Below are positions 47,976 to 57,316 of a DNA stretch of 64,000 nt, piece after piece. The notes below the pieces were generated by a model. That model was not told where the DNA came from, made no database searches, and worked only from the letters and a program-made list of their open reading frames with translations. The DNA comes from Baekduia alba (lineage in GTDB: Bacteria; Actinomycetota; Thermoleophilia; Solirubrobacterales; Solirubrobacteraceae), in assembly GCF_028416635.1 (NCBI RefSeq), contig NZ_CP114013.1, positions 4,960,001-5,024,000 of the forward strand. The letters run 5' to 3'. The translations under genes and the position numbers were made by a program. Each line of letters opens with the position of its first letter. Positions within the stretch are counted from its first letter, which is position 1.

Positions 47976-49178
47976 ATGTCGCCCGCCACCGCCGTGCGCG
48001 CCCCAGGGGTGCCGCGGACGCTCGCCCTCGCGCTGCTCGCGCGCGTCCCGCCGTCCGCGCTGGGGCTCCTCCTGGTCCTCCAGATCCGCCACCTCGACCA
48101 CTCCTACGCCTTGGCCGGCGCCTGCTCGGGCGTCTGCGCGCTGGGCATGGCCGCGTTCTCGCCGCTGCTCGGCCGCGCGATCGACCGCGCCGGCCAGACC
48201 ACCGTGCTCGCGCTCACCGGCGCGACCGTCACGCTCGCCTGCGCGCTGTTCGCGCTGATCCCCGCCGACGCGCCGGCCTTCGTCTTCCTCGTCGTCGCCA
48301 CCGCGATCGGCGCCGTGCAGCCGCCGATCTCCGCGTGCGTGCGCGTCCTCTGGCGCCGGATGCTGGACCGCGAGGGCTTCAACGCGCTCGTCACGCTCGA
48401 CGCGTCGCTGCAGGAGCCCGCGTTCATGACCGGCCCGCTGGTGCTGATCTCGATGGCGTCGGCGACCAGCGCCGCGATCGCGCTGGCGACCACCGGCGCG
48501 CTGCTCGGCCTCAGCTCGGCGGTCTTCGCGCTGCTGCCCGAGACGCGCCGGCTCGGCGGCCCGCGGCGCCATCACGACGACACGCCGCGCCCCGCCGGCG
48601 GCGCGCTCTCCTCCCCCGGCGTCCGGCTGCTGCTGATCGTCGCGACGATGATGGGCGTCGCCTTCGGCGCGACCGAGCTGAGCGTCGTCACCGCCGCCGA
48701 GGATCACGGCGCGAAGAGCGCGACCGGCATGCTGTTCGCGCTCTGGGGCGTCGGCAGCTTCGTCGGCGGCGCCCTGTGGACGCGCGCTCACGCCGCCGAC
48801 CGCGACCCCGTGCGCGCGATGTTCTGGCTGATCGTCATCTGCGGGATCACCTCGCTCCCGCTCGGGCTGATGCCGACCGTCGCGCTGCTCGGCCTCGGCC
48901 TCGCCGTCGCCGGCGCGGCCATCGCGCCGCTCTTCGGCGTCCTGTACTCCCTGATGGGCGACGTCGCGCCAGCCGGCACGCTGACCGAGGCCTTCACGCT
49001 GGAGACGTCGGCGATCACCGGCGGCATGGCGCTCGGCTCCGCGACCGCCGGCGCGGTCGCCAGCGGCGTCGGTGCGCCCGCGACGTTCGTGCTCGCGGGC
49101 GCGGCCTACCTGACCGGCGGCCTCATCCAGCGCGCACGGCGCGGCGCGCTGAGTCCTGCGGCGCGGGCAACGGCGTGA
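47976..49178 (+). CDS. MFS transporter
   Basis: A 400-aa transporter with about 12 membrane segments. The signature loop SPLLGRAIDRAGQTTVLALT is present between helices 2 and 3, and the second half starts near SSPGVRLLLIVATMMGVAFG. It is co-transcribed with the preceding TetR gene, which suggests inducible export of the TetR ligand. Its 3-prime end overlaps the convergent stress-protein-like gene by 56 bp. Confidence 0.87.
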   Translation: MSPATAVRAPGVPRTLALALLARVPPSALGLLLVLQIRHLDHSYALAGACSGVCALGMAAFSPLLGRAIDRAGQTTVLALTGATVTLACALFALIPADAPAFVFLVVATAIGAVQPPISACVRVLWRRMLDREGFNALVTLDASLQEPAFMTGPLVLISMASATSAAIALATTGALLGLSSAVFALLPETRRLGGPRRHHDDTPRPAGGALSSPGVRLLLIVATMMGVAFGATELSVVTAAEDHGAKSATGMLFALWGVGSFVGGALWTRAHAADRDPVRAMFWLIVICGITSLPLGLMPTVALLGLGLAVAGAAIAPLFGVLYSLMGDVAPAGTLTEAFTLETSAITGGMALGSATAGAVASGVGAPATFVLAGAAYLTGGLIQRARRGALSPAARATA

Positions 49179-49641
49179 GCAGCGCGAACGTCCGCTCGGC
49201 GCCGGCGATGGAGTGCAGCCTCCGGGTCCGGCGCCGGCCGAGCTTGCTCGCGCCGACCAGCACGGTCTCGTAGCGGCCCTGGGCCAGGATCCTGCCGAGC
49301 CAGACCTCGGCCCGGCCGTGCCGGCACAGCACGCCGCACTCGCCGTCGTCGCCCAATCGCGCGACCGCGTCGCGCAGCTCGGCCTCGGCCCGCAACCGCG
49401 AGTCCTCGGCCCACGGCCGCGGCATCATCATCCAGCCGCTGGCCGCCACCGCCCACCAGAACGGCATCCGCGCCGGTCCCGCCACCGTGACCCGCGCGCC
49501 GAGCGCCGCCGCCCGCGCGTTGGCGACCGGCAGGGCCTCTGCCAGGCCCGCCTCGTCCATGGCGACGACGAGCACGCCGGCGGCGCCGCGACGGATGCAT
49601 CCCGCATCCTGCCGTCCTTCCGGCACCTTGAGGTCGATCAC
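49123..49641 (-). CDS. Universal-stress-protein-like alpha/beta protein
   Basis: A 172-aa protein. A GTG at 49641 follows a very strong GGAGGAGGAG site. The fold appears to be UspA-like: a first strand VLVVAMDEAGLAEALPVANA, then RAAALGARVTVAGP, then LCRHGRAEVWLGRILAQGRY and ETVLVGASKLGRRRTRR, which resembles the phosphate-binding end of Usp domains, though the G2xG9xGS/T motif is incomplete. Function is unknown. It overlaps the convergent MFS gene by 56 bp, so one end could be slightly misplaced. Confidence 0.55.
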   Translation of the reverse strand: MIDLKVPEGRQDAGCIRRGAAGVLVVAMDEAGLAEALPVANARAAALGARVTVAGPARMPFWWAVAASGWMMMPRPWAEDSRLRAEAELRDAVARLGDDGECGVLCRHGRAEVWLGRILAQGRYETVLVGASKLGRRRTRRLHSIAGAERTFALLTPLPAPQDSARRAVRAG

Positions 49642-49858
49642 CGCGTCTCCTCCTCCTTAGCGCACATAGCTCCACGCGCTCGCTGACCAGAGGCCGACTG
49701 TACACCCGCTGCCCGAGCGCGTGGTGAGCCTTTCGTCCAGCCTTCGCACGGCCGTTGCACCCTTACGAGCTGACCGCACCCCCTGGGGCGGTCCTCCGCC
49801 GACCCGTACACGGGCAGGCACGGCCTCTGGGCCAGACGGCAGGTGTCAGCCTGACCGC

Positions 49859-50161
49859 ATGGCCCCCACCTCCTCCCCGACCAGCACCGTCGACGTCGTC
49901 GACGAGCTCGCGTCGCGGGCCGCCTTCCAACGGCCCGACCTGTCCACCGCGTTCAGCGACGACGGCTGGCTCGCGATCCGGCTCACCGACGTCCTGATCA
50001 GCACCGCCGGCCTCGCGTTCGCGGCCGGCGAGCTCGCGATCGCGCGGCCCGCGGTCGCGCGCCACGCGTCCGACTTCATCGCCTTCAGCGAGCGGCTCGG
50101 GTCGCTCGTCGGCCTTCGCCACGGCGACCACTTCGCCTTCGCCGACGAGGCCGCCGCATGA
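49859..50161 (+). CDS. Small protein of unknown function, coupled to a thioesterase
   Basis: A 100-aa protein with no recognised domain. It begins MAPTSSPTSTVDVVDELASRA and has a moderately hydrophobic middle (LIRLTDVLISTAGLAFAAGEL-like in outline) and ends in DHFAFADEAAA. It overlaps the thioesterase start as ATGA, so the pair is translated together and probably acts in one process. A weak site precedes the ATG. It is divergent from the stress-protein-like gene; the 217-bp gap between them holds both promoters. Confidence 0.55.
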   Translation: MAPTSSPTSTVDVVDELASRAAFQRPDLSTAFSDDGWLAIRLTDVLISTAGLAFAAGELAIARPAVARHASDFIAFSERLGSLVGLRHGDHFAFADEAAA

Positions 50162-50625
50162 GCGCCACCGCCGCCGCCTTCGCCCCCGACCTGCGCGCGC
50201 TGCCACCGGACGCGTGGCCCGAAGCGCTGACCGAGTTCTACAAGTCGGGCCTGCCCGGCGTCCTCGGCATCGAGATCACCGCGCTGGAGCCCGGCTGCGT
50301 CGAGGCGCGGCTGCCCCTGCGCGACGACCTGATGCAGACCGCCGGCGGGATCCTGCACGCCGGGACGATCGTCGCCTTCGCCGACTCGCTGGCCGGCTGG
50401 GGCTGCCTGGCCTCGCTCCCGGACACGGCGAGCGCGTTCGTCACCGGCGAGCTCAAGGCCAACATGGTGGCCTCGACCCGCCAGCCGGACGCGCTCACCG
50501 CGGTCGCGATCATGGTCCACGGCGGGCGCATGACGCAGGTGTGGGACGTGACGGTCGCGCGTGAGTCCGACGCGCGGGCGCTCGCGCACTTCCGCTGCAC
50601 GCAGCACCTGGTCGCGGGCCGCTAG
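50158..50625 (+). CDS. PaaI-type hotdog-fold thioesterase
   Basis: A 155-aa hotdog-fold protein. The segment TAGGILHAGTIVAFADSLAG is the PaaI-type active-site helix, with Asp in FADS, and FVTGELKANMVASTRQPDA is the next conserved strand. It should hydrolyse acyl- or aryl-CoA thioesters. The substrate is unknown. It overlaps the previous small gene (ATGA) and meets the convergent ROK gene with overlapping stops. Confidence 0.85.
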   Translation: MSATAAAFAPDLRALPPDAWPEALTEFYKSGLPGVLGIEITALEPGCVEARLPLRDDLMQTAGGILHAGTIVAFADSLAGWGCLASLPDTASAFVTGELKANMVASTRQPDALTAVAIMVHGGRMTQVWDVTVARESDARALAHFRCTQHLVAGR

Positions 50626-51845
50626 GCGCTGCCAGGACCCATCGCGGCGATCGCGTCCGCGCCGGTCTCGGCCAGCACGAGGCCGATCGCGCCGAGCACC
50701 TCGGCGCGCTCGCCGAGGCTGCCGGGCACGACCTCGGCGTCGCGCGCGATCGCCGGGATGGTCGCCAGGGCGATGCCCTCGCCGACCGCGTCGACGAGGA
50801 CGTCGCCGACGACGCTCATCTCGCCTCCGACGATCACCAACTCCGGGTTGACGAGGTTGCAGATGGCGCCGACCGCTCGGCCGACGGTCCGCCCGGCGTC
50901 GGCGAACAGCCGCCGGCAGCCGGGGTCGCCGGCGCGCGCCATGGCGATCGCGTCGTCCAGCGTCACGTCGGGTCCGTGCAGCGGACGCAAGGCCTCCAAC
51001 AACGCGGCGGCCGACGCCACGGTCTCCAGGCACCCGCGGTTGCCGCAGCGGCAGATCCGGCCGTCGGGGTCGGTCGCGACATGGCCGAGCTCGCCCGTCA
51101 ATCCGGAATGGCCGAGGAACAGCGCGCCGTCGAGGATCAGCCCGGCGCCGATCCCGCCGCTGAGCATCACGTACACCACGTTGCGGGCGCCGCGGCCCGC
51201 GCCGTGGCGGACCTCGGCCAGCGCGCCGAGGTTCGCGTCGTTGCCCATCAGCACGGGCCGGCCCAGCCGGCGCTCCAGCTCGCCTCCGGGCGCGAACGGG
51301 CCCCAGCCGGGCAGGATGCTCGTGGCTCCGGGGTCGCCCAGCTCACGCAGGATCGGTGCGGAGACCGCGACCCCTACGCCTACGGTCCGACCCAGGTCCA
51401 TGCTCAGCCGCTTGAGCTGGTCGTCGACCATCGTCGCGGCGAGGTCGATCGCCTGCGCGGCCCTGCTGTCGACGTCGATGTCATCGCGCGCCTCGGCGAT
51501 CACCGTGCCCGACAGGTCGGCGACCGCAACGCGGACGAGGTCGTGGCCGAAGTCGATGCCGACGGCGGCGCCCGCGGCCGGGTTGAGCGTCAGCGCGACC
51601 GGCGGGCGGCCGACCGCGTTGGCGGTCGTCGCGTCGTCCTCGGCGTGGCCGTCGCCGTTGCCGCGCTCGACGACCAAGCCCTCGGCCTGCAGCTCAGCGA
51701 CGAGCTTGGACACCGTCGTTCGCGACAGTCCCGTGTCGCGCACGAGGTCGACGCGGCTCGCGCTGCCCGCCTGGCGCAGGACGTCGATGATCCGCAGGCG
51801 GTTGCGCTGGCGCAGCGATCCGAGCGACCCCGGGGAGTCCTTCAT
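50622..51845 (-). CDS. xylR: ROK-family transcriptional repressor (XylR-like)
   Basis: A 407-aa ROK protein. The N-terminal winged helix (residues about 10-65: LRQRNRLRIIDVLRQAGSAS, RVDLVRDTGLSRTTVSKLVA) marks it as a repressor rather than a sugar kinase. The ROK core has IDFGHDLVRVAVADLSGTV and a zinc site in GRICRCGNRGCLETVAS. It ends the xylA-epimerase-ROK operon and lies next to the xylose transporter, so it is very probably the xylose-responsive repressor of the locus. Its stop overlaps that of the thioesterase gene. Confidence 0.88.
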   Translation of the reverse strand: MKDSPGSLGSLRQRNRLRIIDVLRQAGSASRVDLVRDTGLSRTTVSKLVAELQAEGLVVERGNGDGHAEDDATTANAVGRPPVALTLNPAAGAAVGIDFGHDLVRVAVADLSGTVIAEARDDIDVDSRAAQAIDLAATMVDDQLKRLSMDLGRTVGVGVAVSAPILRELGDPGATSILPGWGPFAPGGELERRLGRPVLMGNDANLGALAEVRHGAGRGARNVVYVMLSGGIGAGLILDGALFLGHSGLTGELGHVATDPDGRICRCGNRGCLETVASAAALLEALRPLHGPDVTLDDAIAMARAGDPGCRRLFADAGRTVGRAVGAICNLVNPELVIVGGEMSVVGDVLVDAVGEGIALATIPAIARDAEVVPGSLGERAEVLGAIGLVLAETGADAIAAMGPGSA

Positions 51846-52765
51846 CGGCGCCCAGGATATCCGCGGACGTCCAGCGCGAACGTCGCGCGGAAGCGCTCAC
51901 CCGGCCCGACGCAGCGCAGTCCGCGCCCGGTGACGAGCGCGTTGACCGGCGCGGTCATCGGCTCCAGCGAGACGACGTTCGCGCTGGCCGGCGCGTAGAC
52001 CTGCGCGACTGGGTAGCCGTCCAGAAGCCGCAGCCGGATCCGCCGGCGCGCGTCGCGCAGCGCGAACCAGGCGCCGTCGGCCAGCTGGTCGAAGCCGTCG
52101 TCGAGCGCGCGCGAGGTCAGCGGATGCTCGTCGGCCGGCTCGTCGCGGTGGGCGCCGGTCGGCAGCCCGAGGCCGTCGAGCGTCAGGTGGCGCCGGGCGG
52201 GCATCGCCAGGCGCCAGCTCCCGCGCGGCGTCCCGGGAAGCCGCAGGTACGGGTGCCACCCGAAGGCGATGGGAACCGGCACGCCGCTCGGGATCGGGAG
52301 CAAGGTGGTGGTGATCTCCAGCCGCGCCCCGCGCAGCGCGAAGGCCACGCGCAGCGTGTGCGGGAACGGGAACGCCGGATCGCTGCCCGGCCAGTCGAGG
52401 CGAGCGACGGCCTGCGTCGCGTCGGCCTCCTCCCAGCGCCACGCGCCGGGCGCGACCGACAGCCCGTGGATCGGCAGGTCGTTGCCGTCGCGGCCCAGCG
52501 CGCCGTTGGCGGCGTCCAACCGCGCGCGCACGCCGCCGAACGAGAACACGTCGCGTGCCAGCCGATTGGCCCACGGGTGCAGCAGCGTGATCCCGGCGGC
52601 GCGGCCGTGGACGCGCGACGACGCGGGCAGCTCGGCCGCGGCGACGAGCAGCTCCTCGCCCTCATGACGCAACGAGCGCACCTCGAGGAGGTCGGCGGCG
52701 ACGATCCGAACGGCGACGTCGTCGCCCTCCAGCGCCACCGTCGCCGTCGTCGTCGCCGCGCGCAT
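51842..52765 (-). CDS. Aldose 1-epimerase-family protein
   Basis: A 307-aa galactose-mutarotase-fold protein. Likely catalytic residues are the His in DLPIHGLS, the His in AFGWHPYLRLPG and the Glu in VSLEPMTAPVNALVTG. In this locus it probably interconverts the alpha and beta anomers of xylose before isomerisation. It starts 4 bp after xylA and overlaps the ROK start as ATGA, so the three genes are one operon. It resembles YihR/GalM-like relatives, and the sugar preference is inferred from context. Confidence 0.85.
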   Translation of the reverse strand: MRAATTTATVALEGDDVAVRIVAADLLEVRSLRHEGEELLVAAAELPASSRVHGRAAGITLLHPWANRLARDVFSFGGVRARLDAANGALGRDGNDLPIHGLSVAPGAWRWEEADATQAVARLDWPGSDPAFPFPHTLRVAFALRGARLEITTTLLPIPSGVPVPIAFGWHPYLRLPGTPRGSWRLAMPARRHLTLDGLGLPTGAHRDEPADEHPLTSRALDDGFDQLADGAWFALRDARRRIRLRLLDGYPVAQVYAPASANVVSLEPMTAPVNALVTGRGLRCVGPGERFRATFALDVRGYPGRR

Positions 52766-52769
52766 GGGC

Positions 52770-53942
52770 CTACCGCAGCCCCATCAGGACCTCGACCGTC
52801 AGCTGGTCGAGGCGCTCGTTGCCGTAGCCCCGGACCGCGAGCTCGTCGAGCCGCGCCGACTCGGCCTTCAGCGCGCCGGCCTCGCCGGTCCCGCCGGGCA
52901 CCGACGGCTCGGCCAGCGCTCCGACCGACGCGGCGGCCAGCGCCTCCTGGACCTCGGGCAGCGCGTCGAAGTGCTTGGCCTTCTCGGCCAGCGCGAGGTA
53001 GGTGCGCATGCAGCCGGCCGCGAAGTCCCAGACGCCGGCGGCGTCCTCGGTCCGGTAGGCGTGGGCGTCGAAGTGGCGCGGCCCGGCGTAGCCGGCGCGC
53101 TCGAGCAGCCGCACCAGCAGGAACGCCTCCTTGAGGTCCTCGGCGCCGAAGCGGAAGTCCTGGTCGTAGCGCCCGATGCGCTGGGCGTTGAGGTCGATGT
53201 GGAACAGCTTGCCGGCCCACAGCGCTTGGCCTACACCTTGGTGGAAGGCCAGGCCGGCCATGGTCTCGTGCGCGACCTCAGGGTTGACGCCGACCATGTC
53301 CGGGCGGTTCAAGGTGGTGATGAAGTGCAGCGCGTGGCCGACGGTCGGCAGCCACAGGTCGCCGCGCGGCTCGTTGGGTTTGGGCTCGATCGCGAAGCGC
53401 AGGTCATAGCCCTGCTCGACGACGTAGTCGGCGAGCACGTCGATGGCCTCGCGGTAGCGCTCCAGTGCATCGCGCGGGTCCTTGGCCGCGCCGACCTCGG
53501 TGCCCTCGCGGCCGCCCCAGAAGATGAAGTTCTCAGCCCGCAGCCGCGCGGCGAGGTCGATCGACTTCATGGCCTTGCCGATCGCCGCTCGGCGCACGCC
53601 GCGGTCGTTGGAGGTGAAGGCGCCGTCCTTGAACGCGGGGTGCGTGAACAGGTTGGTGGTGGCCATGCCGATGCCCATCGAGCGCTCGCGCAGCGCGTCG
53701 TCGAAGCGCCCGACGATGCGCTCGTGCTCGTCGGCCGGCGTGCCGTAGGGGACGAGGTCGTCGTCGTGGAGGCTGACGCCCCAGGCCCCCATGTCGGCCA
53801 GGCGGTGAACGCTGGCGACGGGGTCGACCGGCGCGCGCGTCGGCTCGCCGAACGGGTCGCGACCGGGGTTGCCCACCGTCCACAGCCCGAACGTGAACCG
53901 GTGCTCGGGCCGTGGGGTGATTGCGTCGCCTTCGGTCGTCAT
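52770..53942 (-). CDS. xylA: Xylose isomerase
   Basis: A 390-aa class I (actinobacterial) xylose isomerase, converting D-xylose to D-xylulose. Catalytic and metal segments are intact: [14 protein letters not shown] with the catalytic His/Asp, [10 protein letters not shown] with the metal Glu and the Lys, [20 protein letters not shown], and [11 protein letters not shown]. The family length of about 385-395 aa agrees. It leads the minus-strand operon with the epimerase and ROK repressor. A leaderless promoter is likely, given a -10 ending 8 bp from the ATG. Confidence 0.95.
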   Translation of the reverse strand: MTTEGDAITPRPEHRFTFGLWTVGNPGRDPFGEPTRAPVDPVASVHRLADMGAWGVSLHDDDLVPYGTPADEHERIVGRFDDALRERSMGIGMATTNLFTHPAFKDGAFTSNDRGVRRAAIGKAMKSIDLAARLRAENFIFWGGREGTEVGAAKDPRDALERYREAIDVLADYVVEQGYDLRFAIEPKPNEPRGDLWLPTVGHALHFITTLNRPDMVGVNPEVAHETMAGLAFHQGVGQALWAGKLFHIDLNAQRIGRYDQDFRFGAEDLKEAFLLVRLLERAGYAGPRHFDAHAYRTEDAAGVWDFAAGCMRTYLALAEKAKHFDALPEVQEALAAASVGALAEPSVPGGTGEAGALKAESARLDELAVRGYGNERLDQLTVEVLMGLR

Positions 53943-53949
53943 GTTGGGA

Positions 53950-53979
53950 TTCGTAGCAGATCATGGCGGTCTTTCGTCA
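53950..53979 (-). promoter_or_regulatory. xylA promoter, likely leaderless
   Basis: On the minus strand TTGACG (53979-53974), an 18-bp spacer and TACGAA (53955-53950) form a promoter. The xylA ATG at 53942 begins 7 bp past the -10, so the transcript should start at the start codon. Confidence 0.55.
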
Positions 53980-53983
53980 AATT

Positions 53984-54015
53984 CAATTCTTAACAACAGC
54001 TGTCTTGCAATTCTT
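53984..54015. promoter_or_regulatory. Candidate operator of the divergent xylose operons
   Basis: Direct repeats CAATTCTT at 53984-53991 and 54008-54015 flank a perfect palindrome ACAGCTGT (53996-54003). AT-rich sequence stands out in this GC-rich window. The position between xylA and xylF makes a ROK repressor site likely. A TTGACT near 54029 is a possible xylF -35 box. Confidence 0.55.
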
Positions 54016-54114
54016 TTCTCCGTAGTCTTGACTTAACCCCTGGGACTCCGAGATGGTCCACCCCCGACGGCGCCCAGGTCCAGCGGGCGCGCACCCCTTC
54101 AGGAGGAGACGCAG

Positions 54115-55248
54115 ATGCAGCATCAATTGAGCCGGATGGTCGCCGTCGCGGCCGCACTGAGCGCCATGACGTTCGGCGTCGCCGCATGCGGCTCGTCCGA
54201 CGACGACAGCAGCAGCACGGGCAGCGCCGCGGGCAGCACCAACTCGAGCAACGCCAAGGTCGGCAAGGTCGCGGTCCTGCTGCCGGACACCAAGAGCTCG
54301 GTGCGATGGGAGACCGCCGACCGCCCGCTGCTCGAGCAGGCCTTCAAGTCGGCCGGCGTCCCGGTGGAGATCCAGAACGCCCAGGGCGACAAGGCGACCC
54401 AGCAGCAGCAGGCCGAGCAGGCCATCACCAACGGCGCGAAGATCATCCTGCTGACCAACCTCGACTCCGGCTCCGGCGCTGCGATCGAGACGCAAGCGGC
54501 CGCCAAGGGCGTCAAGGTCATTGACTACGACCGCCTCACGCTCAAGGGCAAGGCCGACTACTACGTCTCGTTCGACAACGTCAAGGTCGGCGAGCTCCAG
54601 GGTCAGGGCCTCGTTGACTGCCTGAGCAGCTCCGGCGTCGCCAAGCCGCGGATCGCCGAGCTCAACGGCTCGCCCGACGACAACAACGCCACCCTGTTCG
54701 CGCAGGGCTACAACTCGGTCCTCGATCCGCTGTACAAGGCCGGCAAGGCCACCAAGGTCGCGGACCAGTCCGTGCCCGACTGGGACAACCAGCAGGCGCT
54801 GACGATCTTCGAGCAGATGCTCCAGAAGAGCGGCAACAAGCTCGACGGCGTGCTGGCGGCCAACGACGGCCTGGGCAACTCGGTGATCTCGGCACTGAAG
54901 GCCCGCAAGCTCAAGCAGCTCCCGGTCACCGGCCAGGACGCCACCACGCAGGGCCTGCAGAACATCCTCACCGGCGACCAGTGCATGACGGTGTACAAGG
55001 CGATCAAGGCCGAGGCCGATGCGGCGTCCAAGCTCGCCATCGCGCTCTCCAAGGGCCAGCAGCCGCCGGCCGGCCTGGTCAACGGCAAGTCCGACGACGG
55101 CACGCGCCAGGTCCCGTCGGCGCTGTTGACGCCGGTCGCGGTGACCAAGGACAACATCAAGGACACCGTGCTCGCCGACGGCTTCGTCAAGCGCGAGGAG
55201 CTGTGCGCGGGCAAGTACGCCGAAGCCTGCACCAAGGCGGGTATCTGA
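54115..55248 (+). CDS. xylF: Xylose ABC transporter substrate-binding lipoprotein
   Basis: A 377-aa periplasmic-binding-protein-fold lipoprotein. The lipobox is GVAAC with C25 acylated, then a Ser/Asp-rich linker. The mature part matches sugar-binding proteins of the ribose/xylose class (KVAVLLPDTKSSVRWETADR, VKVIDYDRLTLKGKADYYVS, VLAANDGLGNSVISALKARK, PVTGQDATTQGLQNILTGDQ), with XylF as closest by the DYDRL and RWE features. A strong AGGAGG precedes the ATG. It leads xylFGHB. Confidence 0.93.
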   Translation: MQHQLSRMVAVAAALSAMTFGVAACGSSDDDSSSTGSAAGSTNSSNAKVGKVAVLLPDTKSSVRWETADRPLLEQAFKSAGVPVEIQNAQGDKATQQQQAEQAITNGAKIILLTNLDSGSGAAIETQAAAKGVKVIDYDRLTLKGKADYYVSFDNVKVGELQGQGLVDCLSSSGVAKPRIAELNGSPDDNNATLFAQGYNSVLDPLYKAGKATKVADQSVPDWDNQQALTIFEQMLQKSGNKLDGVLAANDGLGNSVISALKARKLKQLPVTGQDATTQGLQNILTGDQCMTVYKAIKAEADAASKLAIALSKGQQPPAGLVNGKSDDGTRQVPSALLTPVAVTKDNIKDTVLADGFVKREELCAGKYAEACTKAGI

Positions 55249-55250
55249 TC

Positions 55251-56060
55251 ATGACGACCAACCCGGACCCGCCCGCCCGCCCCGCGGCGGGCGGGTCCTT
55301 GTTGGAGCTGCGCGGCGTCTCGAAGTCCTTCGGCGCCGTGCAGGCGTTGTACGAGGTCGACCTTGCGGTCGCCCCCGGCGAGGTGGTGGCCCTGGTCGGC
55401 GACAACGGCGCCGGCAAGTCCACGCTCATCAAGTGCATCGCGGGAATCCATCCGTTCGACGCCGGCGAGATCCGCTTCGCCGGCGCCCCCGTGTCCGTCC
55501 ACGGCCCAAAGGACGCCGCCGACCTCGGGATCGAGGTCGTCTACCAGGACCTCGCGCTCGCCGACAACCTCGACGTGGTGCAGAACATGTTCCTGGGCCG
55601 CGAGGCCGTGAAGGGCCCGCTGCACGGGCTGAACGAGACCGAGATGGAGAAGAAGGCGCGCGAGACGCTCGCGACCCTCGCGGTCACGACGATCCGCTCG
55701 GTGCGTCAGACCGTCGCCGGCCTCTCGGGCGGTCAGCGCCAGTCGGTCGCCGTCGCCAAGGCGGTGATGTGGAACTCCAAGCTGGTGATCCTGGACGAGC
55801 CGACCGCCGCGCTCGGCGTCGCGCAGACCCGGCAGGTCCTCGACCTCGTCCGGCGCCTCGGCGAGCAGGGGCTCGCGGTGATCCTGATCTCCCACAACCT
55901 GCACGACGTCTTCGAGGTCGCCGACACGATCACCGTGCTGCGCCTCGGCCAGGCCGTCGCCCGCTTCACCACCGCCCACACCAACCAGACCGAGGTGGTC
56001 GCCGCGATCACCGCCGGCGCCTTGACGAAGGTCCCCGGCCAGCAGGAGGTTCCCGCATGA
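55251..56060 (+). CDS. xylG: Xylose ABC transporter ATPase, single-domain
   Basis: A 269-aa ATPase. Walker A is GDNGAGKST, the signature is LSGGQRQSVAVAKAV, Walker B is LVILDEPTAALG, and the switch His is in LISHNLHDVF. E. coli XylG has two ATPase domains (about 513 aa); this has one, as is common for actinobacterial sugar systems that work as homodimers. It starts 2 bp after xylF and overlaps xylH as ATGA. Confidence 0.92.
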   Translation: MTTNPDPPARPAAGGSLLELRGVSKSFGAVQALYEVDLAVAPGEVVALVGDNGAGKSTLIKCIAGIHPFDAGEIRFAGAPVSVHGPKDAADLGIEVVYQDLALADNLDVVQNMFLGREAVKGPLHGLNETEMEKKARETLATLAVTTIRSVRQTVAGLSGGQRQSVAVAKAVMWNSKLVILDEPTAALGVAQTRQVLDLVRRLGEQGLAVILISHNLHDVFEVADTITVLRLGQAVARFTTAHTNQTEVVAAITAGALTKVPGQQEVPA

Positions 56061-57316
56061 GCAGCATCGACACCGCGCCCGACCCGACCGCGGCCTCCGC
56101 CGCCCACGGCGCGTCGGCCCCCGAGGGCAGCTCGCTGCGCGACTACGCCGCGGGTTGGTGGGCCGGAGTCCGCGGCGGCGACCTCGGCTCGCTGCCGATC
56201 GTCGTCGGGCTGATCATCATCGCCATCGTCTTCCAGTCGCAGAACAGCAACTTCCTGACGGCGGGCAACTTCCTCAACCTGATCGTGCAGGCCGCCGGGA
56301 TCATGACCATCGCCATGGGCGTGGTCTTCGTGCTGCTCCTCGGGGAGATCGACCTGTCGGTTGGCTACGTCAGCGGCGTCGGCGGCGCGATCGTCGCGCT
56401 GCTCACGCTGCCGGGCGGCCACTTCGAGTTCGCCGGCGGGATCGCGATCGTGGTGGTGCTCGCCGCCGGCCTGCTCATCGGCGCGCTCAACGGCCTGCTG
56501 TTCACGAAGGTCGGGATCCCGTCGTTCGTCGTCACGCTCGCCGGCCTACTCGCCTGGAACGGCGCGGTGTTGCTGCTGATCGGCGACAAGGGCACGATCG
56601 TCATCCAGAGCACGCTGATCGTGAACCTGGCCAACGGCTTCATCTCCGACGCCGCGTCGTGGGCGCTGTGGGCGGTGGCCGTCGCGGGCTACCTCGCGGT
56701 GCAGCTCCTGCACCGGCGCGACCGCGCGCGGGCCGGGCTCCCGCTCGTCCCGGTGTCGGTCATCGGCTTCCGCGTCGGCCTGCAGGCCGTGCTGCTCGGC
56801 GCCGTGATCTACGTCGTCGACCAGGACCGCGGCGTCCCCTACATCTTCCTCGTGCTCGCCGTGCTGTACGTGATCTGGTCGTGGGTGCTGACGCGCAGCC
56901 GCTTCGGCCGCCACGTCTACGCGGTCGGCGGCAACCCGGAGGCCGCGCGGCGCGCGGGCATCGACGTCGACCGGGTCCGGATCGCGTGCTTCGCGATCTG
57001 CTCGATGATGGCCACGCTCGGCGGCGTGGTGCTCGCGTCGCGGCTGACGTCGGTCGACACCGGCGCGGGCGGCGGCACGATCCTGCTCTACTCGATCGCC
57101 GCCGCGGTGATCGGCGGGACGTCGCTGTTCGGCGGCCGCGGGCACGTGCGCGCGGCCGTCCTTGGCGCGATCGTCATCGCCTCGATCGACAACGGCCTGG
57201 GCCTGCTCGGCTTGGCCTCCGGCACGAAGTTCATCATCACGGGTCTCGTGCTGCTCGCCGCCGTCAGCGTCGACTCGCTGTCGCGCCGCAACCTCGCCTC
57301 CTCGGGACGCGCGTGA
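56057..57316 (+). CDS. xylH: Xylose ABC transporter permease
   Basis: A 419-aa permease with about ten membrane segments. It matches the sugar permease family (RbsC/XylH): NFLNLIVQAAGIMTIAMGVV, LLLGEIDLSVGYVSGVGGAI, then the EAA-like segment FGRHVYAVGGNPEAARRAGI and GGTSLFGGRGHVRAAVLGAI. The N-terminal 40 residues are polar and cytoplasmic. It overlaps xylG by ATGA and xylB by GTGA, so all four genes are coupled. Confidence 0.93.
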   Translation: MSSIDTAPDPTAASAAHGASAPEGSSLRDYAAGWWAGVRGGDLGSLPIVVGLIIIAIVFQSQNSNFLTAGNFLNLIVQAAGIMTIAMGVVFVLLLGEIDLSVGYVSGVGGAIVALLTLPGGHFEFAGGIAIVVVLAAGLLIGALNGLLFTKVGIPSFVVTLAGLLAWNGAVLLLIGDKGTIVIQSTLIVNLANGFISDAASWALWAVAVAGYLAVQLLHRRDRARAGLPLVPVSVIGFRVGLQAVLLGAVIYVVDQDRGVPYIFLVLAVLYVIWSWVLTRSRFGRHVYAVGGNPEAARRAGIDVDRVRIACFAICSMMATLGGVVLASRLTSVDTGAGGGTILLYSIAAAVIGGTSLFGGRGHVRAAVLGAIVIASIDNGLGLLGLASGTKFIITGLVLLAAVSVDSLSRRNLASSGRA

